Shown piece by piece: positions 1-8,306 of a stretch of 64,000 nucleotides of DNA (the stretch's first letter is position 1; each line of letters opens with the position of its first letter). The notes beneath the pieces are model-generated. The model ran no database searches. It was not told the origin of the DNA and was given only the letters and a program-made list of their open reading frames with translations. The stretch is from MFD01275-c22 sp963705885. GTDB taxonomy: Bacteria > Actinomycetota > Actinomycetes > JACCUZ01. The DNA lies in the NCBI GenBank assembly GCA_963705885.1, contig OY970120.1, forward strand, positions 3,286,001 through 3,350,000. Reading direction: 5' to 3'. Position numbers and translations under genes: made by a program.

Positions 1-1674
1 GGCCAGGCCCTTGCCGACCACCACCACCGTCGGCATGCCGAGCAGCTCGGCGTCCTTGAACTTCACGCCGGGCGACACGCCGCGGCGGTCGTCGTAGAGG
101 ACGTCGAGGCCTTGCGCCACCAGGCCGTCGGCGAGGGACTGGGCCGCCTCGAACACCGAGTCGTCCTTGCCGGTGGCGACCAGGTGCACGTCGGCCGGGG
201 CGACCGCCCGCGGCCAGCACAGCCCGATGTCGTCGAGGGTGGCCTCCGCGATGGCGGCCACTGCACGGGACGGGCCGATCCCGTACGACCCCATCGTGAC
301 GACGACCTGCTTGCCGTGCTCGTCCAGCACCTTGAGGTCGAGCGCGTCGGCGAAGCTGCGGCCGAGCTGGAAGATGTGGCCCATCTCGATGCCACGCGCC
401 GGTACCAGGCTGCCGCCGTCGCCGTTGGGGCACGGGTCGCCCTCGAACACCGAGGCCGCCTCGATGGTGCCGTCGCCGGCGAAGTCGCGTCCGACCACCA
501 GGTCGAAGACGTGCCGGCCCGGCTCGTTCGCTCCGGTGATCCACCGGGTGCCCTCGACGACCCGCGGGTCGAGCAGGTAGCGCACCCCGGCCGGCTTGTC
601 GGCGCCGAGCGCCGCCGGGCCGATGTAGCCGCGGACGAGAGCGGGGTGCTGCGCGAAGTCCTCGTCGGTGAACGGCTCGACCACCGAGGGATGGACGACG
701 GCCTCCAGCCGCTTCGCGTCGACGTCCCGGTCGCCGGGAAGCCCGATCGCCAGCGGCTCGGTCTTGCCGTCGGGGTGCCGGAGCTTGACGACGACGTTCT
801 TCAGGGTGTCGCCGGCGCTCCAGTCCCGGTCCGGCCGACGCAGGTCCGCGCGGGCGTTGGCCAGCGCGACGAGAGTCTCGATCGTGGGGGTGTCCGGGGT
901 GTCCTCGACGTGCGCCGCCGGCACGTCGTCGTACTCCTCGGTCGGCGGTACGAGGGTGCGCAGCGCCTCGACGTTGGCCGCGTAGTCGCAGGACGTGCAC
1001 CGCACGTACGTGTCCTCGCCGACGTCGGCCGGGGTCAGGAACTCCTCGCTCCTGGACCCGCCCATCGCGCCGGACAGCGCGGAGACGATCACGTACTCCA
1101 GCCCGAGCCGGTCGAAGATCCGGACGTAGGCCTCGCGGTGGGCCGCGTAGGACCGGTCCAGGCCCGCGTCGTCCACGTCGAAGGAGTAGGAGTCCTTCAT
1201 GACGAACTCGCGACAACGCAGCAGCCCGGCCCGCGGCCGCGCCTCGTCGCGGAACTTGGTCTGGATCTGGTAGATCCACAGCGGCAGGTCCTTGTACGAG
1301 GAGTACAGGTCCTTGACCAGGAGGGTGAAGAACTCCTCGTGCGTCGGCCCGAGCATGTAGTCGGCACCCTTGCGGTCCTGGAGCCGGAACACGTCGTCGC
1401 CGTACTCGGTCCACCTGTTGCTGCGGTCGTAGGGCTCCTTGGGCAGCAGCGCGGGGAAGTGCACCTCCTGCGCCCCCATCGCGTCCATCTCGTCGCGGAT
1501 GACCGCCTCGATCTTGCGCAGCACCCGCCATCCCAGCGGCAGCCAGGTGTAGCCGCCCGGCGCGGCACGGCGGATGTAGCCGGCGCGGACGAGGAGCCGG
1601 TGGCTCGGGACCTCCGCGTCGGCCGGGTCCTCGCGGAGGGTCCGCAGGAACAGCGTCGACATGCGCAGCAGCAC
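1..1674 (-). CDS. proS: Prolyl-tRNA synthetase, 3' end missing
   Basis: Charges tRNA-Pro with proline in the cytoplasm. About 558 residues are visible. The protein opens LLRMSTLFLRTLRE, followed by the class II catalytic core (RAGYIRRAAPGGYTW region), a large central insertion of the bacterial editing type (residues roughly 220-400), the TMGSYGIGPSR motif and most of the C-terminal anticodon-binding domain, ending at the window edge in PTVVVVGKGLA. Bacterial ProS is usually 570-590 residues, so only about 20-30 are lost. I chose the GTG at 1674 because GAGGAG sits 7 nt upstream; the ATG at 1662 is a weaker choice. It is the last visible gene of a long minus-strand series, 72 bp after the heliorhodopsin. 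Confidence 0.95.
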   Translation of the reverse strand, partial: MLLRMSTLFLRTLREDPADAEVPSHRLLVRAGYIRRAAPGGYTWLPLGWRVLRKIEAVIRDEMDAMGAQEVHFPALLPKEPYDRSNRWTEYGDDVFRLQDRKGADYMLGPTHEEFFTLLVKDLYSSYKDLPLWIYQIQTKFRDEARPRAGLLRCREFVMKDSYSFDVDDAGLDRSYAAHREAYVRIFDRLGLEYVIVSALSGAMGGSRSEEFLTPADVGEDTYVRCTSCDYAANVEALRTLVPPTEEYDDVPAAHVEDTPDTPTIETLVALANARADLRRPDRDWSAGDTLKNVVVKLRHPDGKTEPLAIGLPGDRDVDAKRLEAVVHPSVVEPFTDEDFAQHPALVRGYIGPAALGADKPAGVRYLLDPRVVEGTRWITGANEPGRHVFDLVVGRDFAGDGTIEAASVFEGDPCPNGDGGSLVPARGIEMGHIFQLGRSFADALDLKVLDEHGKQVVVTMGSYGIGPSRAVAAIAEATLDDIGLCWPRAVAPADVHLVATGKDDSVFEAAQSLADGLVAQGLDVLYDDRRGVSPGVKFKDAELLGMPTVVVVGKGLA

Positions 1675-1746
1675 TAGGTGTCTCCTCGGGGGGCGTGCGG
1701 CCGAGGATAACGACCGGACGGTCCTGGTCGCCTCGCGGTTACCGGC

Positions 1747-2505
1747 TCAGGAGGCGAGGCTCCCCGCGAACACCTGCCACGCCAGCGCGGACTTCGCGAC
1801 CAGGCTCAGCGCGACGTAGACGTACTCGCCGAACAGGTAGTCCCGCCACCGCCCGACCTGCTTGTACTGCAGGAGCTGGTTCACCGCGAAGATGTTGAAC
1901 AGCACGAACAGCGACACGACGATGCCGTAGACGAAGCCGGGCGGGCTGGCGGCGCTCGAGCTGCCGGGTGACGTCACGTAGAGCACGACGGCCAGCCAGG
2001 GCACCGCGCCCGCGATGCAGCCGAAGACGAAGGGCAGCCAGCCGCCGCTGCCGGGGTCCTCGTAGTGCTCCTGCAGCCAGCCGAAGAGGATCATCGAGGC
2101 GTTCACACCGAAGAGCGCCAGCAGCGCGGCGGCGTCGCTGATGCCGTTGAGCTGCGCGATGAGCACGATCATCACCGACGCGCTGACGGAGTACTCCAGC
2201 CACCTGGCCGGGCTGCGACCCCGGCGGAGGTTGGCGGCGTACCAGCCGAAGACCCCCGGGCTCGCGACGACCCAGTGGGCCAGCGCGGACATCGCGAGGA
2301 AGGTGGCGACGCCCCACCCGAGACGGACGTCGTACAACGCGGTCAGCTCGGGCTCCGCCGCTCCCGGCGGGCCGGTGAGGTAGGTCGCGGTGACCGGGAG
2401 CGAGAAGTCGTTGGACAGGGCGAGCACCGCGACCGCCTGCACGGCGTGCACCGCCCCCATGACGACGTTGTACGTCCGCAGCCGGCCCAGCCCGTGTCCC
2501 ACCAT
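1747..2505 (-). CDS. Heliorhodopsin
   Basis: A retinal-binding seven-helix membrane protein of the heliorhodopsin family, which sits inverted in the membrane (N-terminus inside) compared with type-1 rhodopsins. The 252 residues match the family length and have seven hydrophobic segments. The signature residues are visible: the Schiff-base lysine K238 in LVAKSALAWQVFAG, the counter-ion E104 in RWLEYSVSAS, and H20 and H77, which match the paired histidines near the chromophore in characterised members. The end of helix 3 (WLEYSVSASVMIVLIAQLNG) and the helix 7 block are typical of the family. It follows the two ABC exporter genes by 85 bp on the same strand and precedes proS by 72 bp. Its function is unknown; photosensing or control of a partner protein has been proposed for the family. 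No retinal-producing gene lies in the window. A start with only weak AGGG upstream suggests modest translation or coupling. Confidence 0.93.
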   Translation of the reverse strand: MVGHGLGRLRTYNVVMGAVHAVQAVAVLALSNDFSLPVTATYLTGPPGAAEPELTALYDVRLGWGVATFLAMSALAHWVVASPGVFGWYAANLRRGRSPARWLEYSVSASVMIVLIAQLNGISDAAALLALFGVNASMILFGWLQEHYEDPGSGGWLPFVFGCIAGAVPWLAVVLYVTSPGSSSAASPPGFVYGIVVSLFVLFNIFAVNQLLQYKQVGRWRDYLFGEYVYVALSLVAKSALAWQVFAGSLAS

Positions 2506-2590
2506 CGGACAACCCTATGTCGCGCCCTCGACTCGACGAGCCCGGCTCTCCCTCGGCGTCGGGGCCGGAACGACTCGGACGTGCGCTCCC

Positions 2591-4417
2591 TCACCGGAAG
2601 GCGGAGGCCTGGATCGCGTACAGCTCGGCGTAGCGCCCGCCCAGGCCGACGAGCTCGTCGTGGCTGCCGACCTCGACGACCCGCGCGCCGTCGAGCACCA
2701 CGATGAGGTCGGCCATCCGCACCGTCGAGAACCGGTGCGAGACGAGGACGGTGATCCTCCCGTTGGACGCCTGGTCCCGGGACGCGGCGGCGAACCGCTC
2801 GAAGAGACCGTGCTCGGTCTCGGCGTCCAGGGCGGCCGTCGGCTCGTCGAGCACCAGCACCAGCGGCTCGTCGCGCATGAACCCGCGGGCCAGCGCGAGC
2901 TTCTGCCACTGGCCGTAGGACACCTCGACGCCGTCGTCCCAGGACGGCCCGAGCTGGGTGTCCAGCCCGGCCGGCAACCGGTCGACGACATCGCGCGCAC
3001 CCGCGCGGTCGACCGCGGCCTCGACCGCGACGCGGTCGCCCAGCCGGCCCAGCTCTCCGAGACCGACGCCCTGCACCGCCGGCAGCTCGAAGCGCACGAA
3101 GTCCTGGAAGGCACCGGCCAGCCGCTCCCGCCACACCGGGACGGAGAACGAGGCGATGTCGACGCCGTCCACCTCGATGCGGCCGGAGTCCGGGTCGTAG
3201 AGCCGGGCCAAGAGCTTGACCAGGGTCGTCTTGCCGGCGCCGTTGTCGCCTACCACCGCGACGACCGAGCCGGCCGGCAGGTCGAGCGACACGTCGTCGA
3301 GGACCACGGCGTCGGTTCCTGGGTAGGCGAAGGTCACGTGGTCCAGCCGGATCCCGGTCCGCAGCCGCTCGGGAGGGACGCCGTCCGACCGGGCGTCGAC
3401 GGCGGCAGCGTAGTCCTCGAGCCACATCAGCCGCCGGGAGATGTCCAGCCAGAAGCTGCGGAGGAAGCCGAGCTCGCCGACCGCCGCGCCGACGAACTGC
3501 GAGAGCTGGCTGCCGGCCACCAGCACCAGCACGACGGCCCCCGGCGACGCGTCGAGCACCGTCGTCGTGAGGACCACGGCGCCGACGTAGGCCAGCCCGA
3601 AGACCGCCCATCCCGCGCTGTTCCAGGCCGCGGTCCCCCACGTGGCGCGGATCATCGGACCGGCGAGGCTCTCGAACTCCGTGCGCCGGAGCCGGACCAG
3701 GTCGGCGCCGTTGCCGGTGACCCGCAGCTCCTTGCCCGGCGGCGCGGTCGTGCCCAGCTCGAAGAGGTGCCGCGCCCGTCGCTGGTGCGGCGCCACCCGC
3801 TCGAAGACCGCCCGCTCGACGCCGGGCCGCCAGGTGGCCGTGACGACCACGGGAACGGCGAAGACCGCGAGGAGCCCGAGCCAGGGGCTCACCTGGGTCA
3901 CCAGCAGCACCTCGACGACGGCGAGGCGCAGCACCCAGCCAAGCGTCGAGAACAGCGACGAGAACAGGTGGTCGAGACCGAACGTGTTGCGGCGCAGCAC
4001 CTCCAGCCGGTCCATGTGCTCACGGCGCTCCTGGTGCGCCACCGTGGCGACGGTCGCGTGGAGGCGCGCGACGTGGGCCTCCATCGCGATCGACAGCCGG
4101 TCGCGGAAGCGCCGGCTGAGCCTGTCGAAGACGACCTGCATCCACCACAGCAGGGTGGCCGACACAGCGAGCCCGACCCCCGCGACCGCCACGGCACGCC
4201 GGGAGTCGTCGCGGACGCCGTCGACCAGCAGTGCGAGCCACAGCCCGAGCAGCGACGAGGGCAGGGCCAGCGCCAGGGTCATGACGACGGACACGACCAG
4301 CAGCCGGGGCTCGACGTGGTAGGCGAGCTTGACCATCCGCCACAGCGACTGGCGGGCCGGGGGAAGGTCGTCGGCGACGGGGGGCGTCGCGCGACGCGGG
4401 TCAGTCGAGCGAGTCAT
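2591..4417 (-). CDS. ABC exporter half-transporter, degenerate signature motif
   Basis: A fused membrane and ATPase protein (608 residues) of the ABC exporter type. Residues 1-320 hold about six membrane helices; the ATPase domain follows, with Walker A GDNGAGKTT, Walker B LVLVLDEPTAALD and switch SHRFSTV. The signature is VSYGQWQK in place of the canonical LSGGQ, so it has lost the first glycine and the serine context, while the catalytic glutamate after Walker B is kept. Its start overlaps the 3' end of the neighbouring exporter gene by 17 bp, and GGAGG lies 6 nt before the ATG. The tight coupling and asymmetric motifs suggest a heterodimer with that neighbour. The substrate cannot be read from sequence; lipids, peptides and drugs are all possible. 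The heliorhodopsin gene follows it. Confidence 0.88.
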   Translation of the reverse strand: MTRSTDPRRATPPVADDLPPARQSLWRMVKLAYHVEPRLLVVSVVMTLALALPSSLLGLWLALLVDGVRDDSRRAVAVAGVGLAVSATLLWWMQVVFDRLSRRFRDRLSIAMEAHVARLHATVATVAHQERREHMDRLEVLRRNTFGLDHLFSSLFSTLGWVLRLAVVEVLLVTQVSPWLGLLAVFAVPVVVTATWRPGVERAVFERVAPHQRRARHLFELGTTAPPGKELRVTGNGADLVRLRRTEFESLAGPMIRATWGTAAWNSAGWAVFGLAYVGAVVLTTTVLDASPGAVVLVLVAGSQLSQFVGAAVGELGFLRSFWLDISRRLMWLEDYAAAVDARSDGVPPERLRTGIRLDHVTFAYPGTDAVVLDDVSLDLPAGSVVAVVGDNGAGKTTLVKLLARLYDPDSGRIEVDGVDIASFSVPVWRERLAGAFQDFVRFELPAVQGVGLGELGRLGDRVAVEAAVDRAGARDVVDRLPAGLDTQLGPSWDDGVEVSYGQWQKLALARGFMRDEPLVLVLDEPTAALDAETEHGLFERFAAASRDQASNGRITVLVSHRFSTVRMADLIVVLDGARVVEVGSHDELVGLGGRYAELYAIQASAFR

Positions 4418-6221
4418 GCACGACCTCCTCCCCCTGCTCGTCGAGCTCGGTGAACCGGGCGGCCTGCAGCTGGAACATCGTGCGGTAGCGGCCGCCGAGC
4501 GCCATCAGCTCGTCGTGCGTGCCGAGCTCGGCGACCCGGCCGTGCTCGAGGACGCAGATGCGGTCGGCCCTGCGGACGGTGGAGAAGCGGTGCGAGACGA
4601 GGATCGTCGTGCAGCCGCGGGTCTCGGCGAGGATCCGCTCGAAGATCTCCGCCTCGCCGCGCACGTCCAGGGCAGCCGTCGGCTCGTCCAGCAGGACGAT
4701 GCGGGCACCCTGCCGGACGGCTGTCAGCGCGCGGGCGAGGGCGACCCGCTGCCACTGGCCGCCCGAGAGGTCGGTGCCGTCGTCGTAGCCGCGGGCGAGC
4801 ACACTGCCCAGGCCGGCCGCGCGCTCGGTCAGGTGGGCGGCGCCGGCGGAGGCCAGCGCCTCCACCACGACGCGGTCGTCGGCACCCCGCGGGGCGACGT
4901 TGTCGCGCAGCGGCAGCTCGTAGCGGATGAAGTCCTGGAAGACCGCGGTCACGGTGGACCGGTGGTCGTCGACGTCGAGGTCCCGCACGTCGACGCCGTC
5001 CACCTCGACCGCCCCCGACTGCGGGTCGTAGAGCCGACACACGAGCTTGGCAAGAGTGGTCTTGCCGGCGCCGTTGACGCCGACGACGGCCATCGACGTG
5101 CCGGCGGGCACGGTCAGGTCGACGTGGTCGAGCACGGGCGGCCCGTCGCCGTAGCCGAACGTGACGTCGCGCAGCCGGAGCTCGGGGGCGGCGCCCGTCT
5201 CACGACGCGTCGTGCCCGAGACCAGGGCACCGACCCGGGCCATCTCCGCCGGCAGCCGCAGCGTCATCGCCGCCGGCGCGGCGGCGGTGTCGATCGCCCA
5301 GCTCAGCCCGCCGAACGCGACCGCGCTGGCACCGACGGCCGCCTGCAGATAGGTCGTCGCGGCGCCGATGCCGATGGTCCCGTCGAGGGCGGCGACCGCG
5401 AGAGCCCAGAAGACCAGCGCGTTGCCGGCGAGCACGACGAGCAGGCCGGTGGCGAGGGGACGCTCGCGCAGCCGGGTGGCTTGGTACTGCAGCTCGAAGA
5501 GCCGCTGCCGGCGTGCGCCGAAGCGGTCCACCACCCACCCGGCGAGGCCGAAGAGACGCAGCTCCTTGGCCGCCGGAGGCTCGACCGCGAGGTCGTAGGC
5601 GTAGGCCGCGTGGCGCTGCGCGTCGCGCACCTCCGGGGTGTTGCGGTCCTTCCACACACCGCTCTCCCGCAGCAGCCAGTGGGTGGACCCCCACACGGCG
5701 AGGAGCACGAGCGGGGCCCACCAGGAGAACCCGAGCAGGATGGCCGCCGACACGACCCCGGTCACCAGCCTCGAGAGCCCGAGGGCGATGAACTCCATGG
5801 CGATGCGCAGCGGCGGGCCGCCGCGGCCGAGGTCGAAGTCGCGGGCCGTCGCCAGGTCGGTGGCCAGCTCGGGGCTCTCCAGGTGCGCCATGCCGGGCGG
5901 CCCCACGGAGGCCTGCATCAGCCGGTCGTTCAGCCAGTCGGCGGCGACCACCCCGAGGACGGCACTGACCGCCTGGAGCAGCGGTGGCAGGACCTGGGCG
6001 AGCACGAAGAGCACGCCGACCGCCGTCAACGGCCAGGTGAGGTCCCGGCCGTCGCGCACCGTGGCCACGACGACCCCCGTCGCGATGGCGAGCAGGCCGG
6101 GCATGGCGCCCTGCAGCACCAGGACGGCCCACCAGGCAGCAGCCTTGCCGCGCGAGGCCGTCCAGAGGACGCCGAAGAACTGCCACTCCGGCCGCGCTCG
6201 CACGGCTGACATCGACGGCAT
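4401..6221 (-). CDS. ABC exporter half-transporter, canonical signature
   Basis: The partner of the next gene downstream: about 606 residues with an N-terminal six-helix exporter domain and a C-terminal ATPase domain carrying GVNGAGKTT (Walker A), LSGGQWQRVALARAL (signature), IVLLDEPTAALD (Walker B) and SHRFSTV. It is encoded 12 bp after the GNAT gene. An ATG at 6230 directly abuts the AGAGG ribosome site and cannot be used efficiently, so I place the start at the ATG at 6221, 9 nt after AGAGG. The two half-transporters overlap, as is usual for heterodimeric exporters. The gene pair separates the GNAT from proS, which are close neighbours in other actinomycetes, so the pair looks like an insertion into an old operon. 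The substrate is unknown. Confidence 0.88.
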   Translation of the reverse strand: MPSMSAVRARPEWQFFGVLWTASRGKAAAWWAVLVLQGAMPGLLAIATGVVVATVRDGRDLTWPLTAVGVLFVLAQVLPPLLQAVSAVLGVVAADWLNDRLMQASVGPPGMAHLESPELATDLATARDFDLGRGGPPLRIAMEFIALGLSRLVTGVVSAAILLGFSWWAPLVLLAVWGSTHWLLRESGVWKDRNTPEVRDAQRHAAYAYDLAVEPPAAKELRLFGLAGWVVDRFGARRQRLFELQYQATRLRERPLATGLLVVLAGNALVFWALAVAALDGTIGIGAATTYLQAAVGASAVAFGGLSWAIDTAAAPAAMTLRLPAEMARVGALVSGTTRRETGAAPELRLRDVTFGYGDGPPVLDHVDLTVPAGTSMAVVGVNGAGKTTLAKLVCRLYDPQSGAVEVDGVDVRDLDVDDHRSTVTAVFQDFIRYELPLRDNVAPRGADDRVVVEALASAGAAHLTERAAGLGSVLARGYDDGTDLSGGQWQRVALARALTAVRQGARIVLLDEPTAALDVRGEAEIFERILAETRGCTTILVSHRFSTVRRADRICVLEHGRVAELGTHDELMALGGRYRTMFQLQAARFTELDEQGEEVVHDSLD

Positions 6222-6233
6222 GGACGGCATCCT

Positions 6234-7076
6234 CTAGAAGAGGACCGACATGAAGGTGCCGCGGTCGGTGAGACCGACCCGGCGGTAGGTCGCCTGGGCA
6301 GCCAGGTTGTAGTCGTTGACGTAGAGGGTCACGACCGGCGCGACGTCGCGCAGCGCGAGCTCGACGACCGCGGCCATGCCGGGCACGGAGAGGCCCTGGC
6401 CGCGCAGGTCCGGCGGGACCCACACGCCCTGCACCTGGCAGGCGGCGTCGCTGACGGCGCCGACCTCGGCCTTGAACACGACCCGGCCGCCCTCGATCCG
6501 GGCGAAGGCGCGCCCGGAGCGGATCAGCTCGGCGATGCGTGCGCGGTAGAGCGCCCCGCCGTCGGCGGACAGCGGCGAGACGCCGACCTCCTCGGTGAAC
6601 ATCGCGACGCAGGCCGGCACGAGCAGGTCCAGCTCGTCCGGGCGCACCGGGCGGACAAGGGGGTCGGGCGCCACCGCGGGCGACTGGTCGATGGCCATCA
6701 GCGGCTGCCGGGCCCGGACCTCGCGGGCCGGGCCCCAGGCCGGCGCGAGGACCTCCCACATCGCCGAGACCGCCGACGCCTCGCCGACGATGGAGGCGCA
6801 GCGCCGGCCCTGCCGTCGGGCCCGTTCGGCGAACGCGGCGACGGCGTCCGGGCCGGCCTGCACCGGGACGAGGTTGGCCGCGGCGTGGCAGGCGGCGTCC
6901 AGGCGCCCGTCGACGACGTGGCCCCACATCTCCCCGCCGAGACGCGTCGGGTCGAGCCCCGCGGCCTGGACGCGGGAGGCGACGAAGACGTCGGCGACCG
7001 GGTCGCGCGACAGCAGCTCGAGGACCTGGGGGAGGTCGTCCGCGCGTAGCACGCGCAGCGCGCTGGTCCGGAGCAC
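6234..7076 (-). CDS. DUF4081-containing GNAT N-acetyltransferase
   Basis: A two-domain protein of about 280 residues. An N-terminal DUF4081 domain (residues 1-150) is followed by a GNAT acetyltransferase fold whose acetyl-CoA loop is visible as VPPDLRGQGLSVPGMAA, with the later VTLYVNDYNLAAQATYRRVGL strand and helix. It corresponds to the Mycobacterium Rv2867c type, which always sits just after ispG; that is also the arrangement here, 33 bp downstream. The substrate is not known. Two in-frame GTG codons compete: the one at 7082 is only 1 nt from GGAGGAG, so the one at 7076 with 7 nt spacing is the better start. Confidence 0.85.
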   Translation of the reverse strand: MLRTSALRVLRADDLPQVLELLSRDPVADVFVASRVQAAGLDPTRLGGEMWGHVVDGRLDAACHAAANLVPVQAGPDAVAAFAERARRQGRRCASIVGEASAVSAMWEVLAPAWGPAREVRARQPLMAIDQSPAVAPDPLVRPVRPDELDLLVPACVAMFTEEVGVSPLSADGGALYRARIAELIRSGRAFARIEGGRVVFKAEVGAVSDAACQVQGVWVPPDLRGQGLSVPGMAAVVELALRDVAPVVTLYVNDYNLAAQATYRRVGLTDRGTFMSVLF

Positions 7077-7109
7077 CGGCACCCTCCTCCGCGTCGAGCC
7101 GTGCGTGCC

Positions 7110-8264
7110 CTACGTGACGCTGACCGCCGGCTGACCAGAGGCTAGTCCGTCGGCCTCCATCTGCTCGGCGATCCGCATCGCCTCCTCGATGAGCGTCTCG
7201 ACGATCTGCGACTCGGGCACGGTCTTGATGACCTCGCCCTTGACGAAGATCTGGCCCTTGCCGTTGCCGGACGCCACTCCGAGATCGGCCTCGCGGGCCT
7301 CGCCCGGGCCGTTGACGACGCAGCCCATGACGGCCACGCGGAGCGGCACGGTCAGCCCCTCGAGCCCGGCCGTGACCTGGTCGGCGAGGGTGTAGACGTC
7401 GACCTGGGCCCGGCCGCAGGAGGGGCAGGAGACGATCTCGAGGCCGCGCTGCTTGAGGCCCAGCGACTCGAGGATCTGGTTGCCGACCTTCACCTCCTCG
7501 ACGGGGGGCGCGGACAGCGAGACGCGCAGGGTGTCGCCGATGCCCTCGGCCAGCAGGGCCCCGAAGGCCACCGCCGACTTGATCGTGCCCTGGAAGGCCG
7601 GGCCGGCCTCGGTCACCCCGAGGTGCAGCGGGTAGTCGCACTGCGCGGCGAGCTGCCGGTAGGCAGCGATCATGACGACGGGGTCGTTGTGCTTCACCGA
7701 GATCTTGATGTCGCGGAATCCGTGCTCCTCGAACAGCGAGCACTCCCACAGCGCCGACTCGACGAGCGCCTCGGGGGTCGCCTTGCCGTGCTTGGCGAGC
7801 AGCCGCTTGTCCAGCGAGCCCGCGTTGACGCCGATGCGGATCGGGACCCCGGCGTCCCCCGCGGCCCTGGCGATCTCGGCCACCTTGTCGTCGAAGGCCT
7901 TGATGTTGCCCGGGTTGACCCGCACCGCCGCGCAGCCGGCGTCGATGGCCGCGAACACGTACTTGGGCTGGAAGTGGATGTCGGCGATGACCGGGATCTG
8001 CGACTTCTTGGCGATCGCGGGCAGGGCCTCGGCGTCGTCCTGGGTCGGGCAGGCGACCCGGACGATCTGGCAGCCGGTCGCCGTGAGCTCGGCGATCTGC
8101 TGCAGAGTGGCGTTGATGTCGGTCGTCGGCGTCGTCGTCATCGACTGCACGGAGACGGGCGCGTCCCCGCCGACCAGCACGCCGCCCACGTCGATCTGGC
8201 GCGAGACGCGGCGGGTGGCCAGCGGCTTGGGGGGCGTCTCGGGCATGCCGAGGTTGACCGTCAT
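7110..8264 (-). CDS. ispG: 4-hydroxy-3-methylbut-2-en-1-yl diphosphate synthase
   Basis: Converts 2-C-methyl-erythritol 2,4-cyclodiphosphate to HMBPP in the MEP route to isoprenoids, using a 4Fe-4S cluster. The 384 residues form the TIM-barrel domain (IDVGGVLVGGDAPVSVQSM start, then VRVACPTQDDA and VRVNPGNIK) and a C-terminal cluster domain with the three ligand cysteines C280 and C283 (SCPSCG) and C315 (MGCVVNGPGEA). The ligand glutamate is in the usual C-terminal block. It lies between the site-2 protease gene (42 bp) and the GNAT gene, the standard actinobacterial order. With dxr it contributes precursors for quinones, undecaprenyl phosphate and carotenoids. Confidence 0.97.
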   Translation of the reverse strand: MTVNLGMPETPPKPLATRRVSRQIDVGGVLVGGDAPVSVQSMTTTPTTDINATLQQIAELTATGCQIVRVACPTQDDAEALPAIAKKSQIPVIADIHFQPKYVFAAIDAGCAAVRVNPGNIKAFDDKVAEIARAAGDAGVPIRIGVNAGSLDKRLLAKHGKATPEALVESALWECSLFEEHGFRDIKISVKHNDPVVMIAAYRQLAAQCDYPLHLGVTEAGPAFQGTIKSAVAFGALLAEGIGDTLRVSLSAPPVEEVKVGNQILESLGLKQRGLEIVSCPSCGRAQVDVYTLADQVTAGLEGLTVPLRVAVMGCVVNGPGEAREADLGVASGNGKGQIFVKGEVIKTVPESQIVETLIEEAMRIAEQMEADGLASGQPAVSVT

Positions 8265-8306
8265 GCCTCCAGTATCCCCGGGCGCGGGCGCCGGTGACGA
8301 CCGCGG

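Noticed and set aside
112..1677. A 521-codon open frame on the plus strand opposite proS
   Set aside because: It is the antisense shadow of a well-conserved gene; its translation is Arg/Val/Asp-rich with no domain. Similar long frames opposite rip, MMPL, ispG, potA and the ALDH genes were rejected for the same reason.
2390..4453. A 687-codon plus-strand frame opposite the ABC exporter
   Set aside because: Third-position GC bias keeps antisense frames open in this genome; the exporter on the minus strand has all expected motifs.
2591..6221. Part of a natural-product biosynthetic cluster
   Set aside because: The ABC exporters have no synthetase, tailoring enzyme or peptide precursor nearby; neighbours are housekeeping genes.
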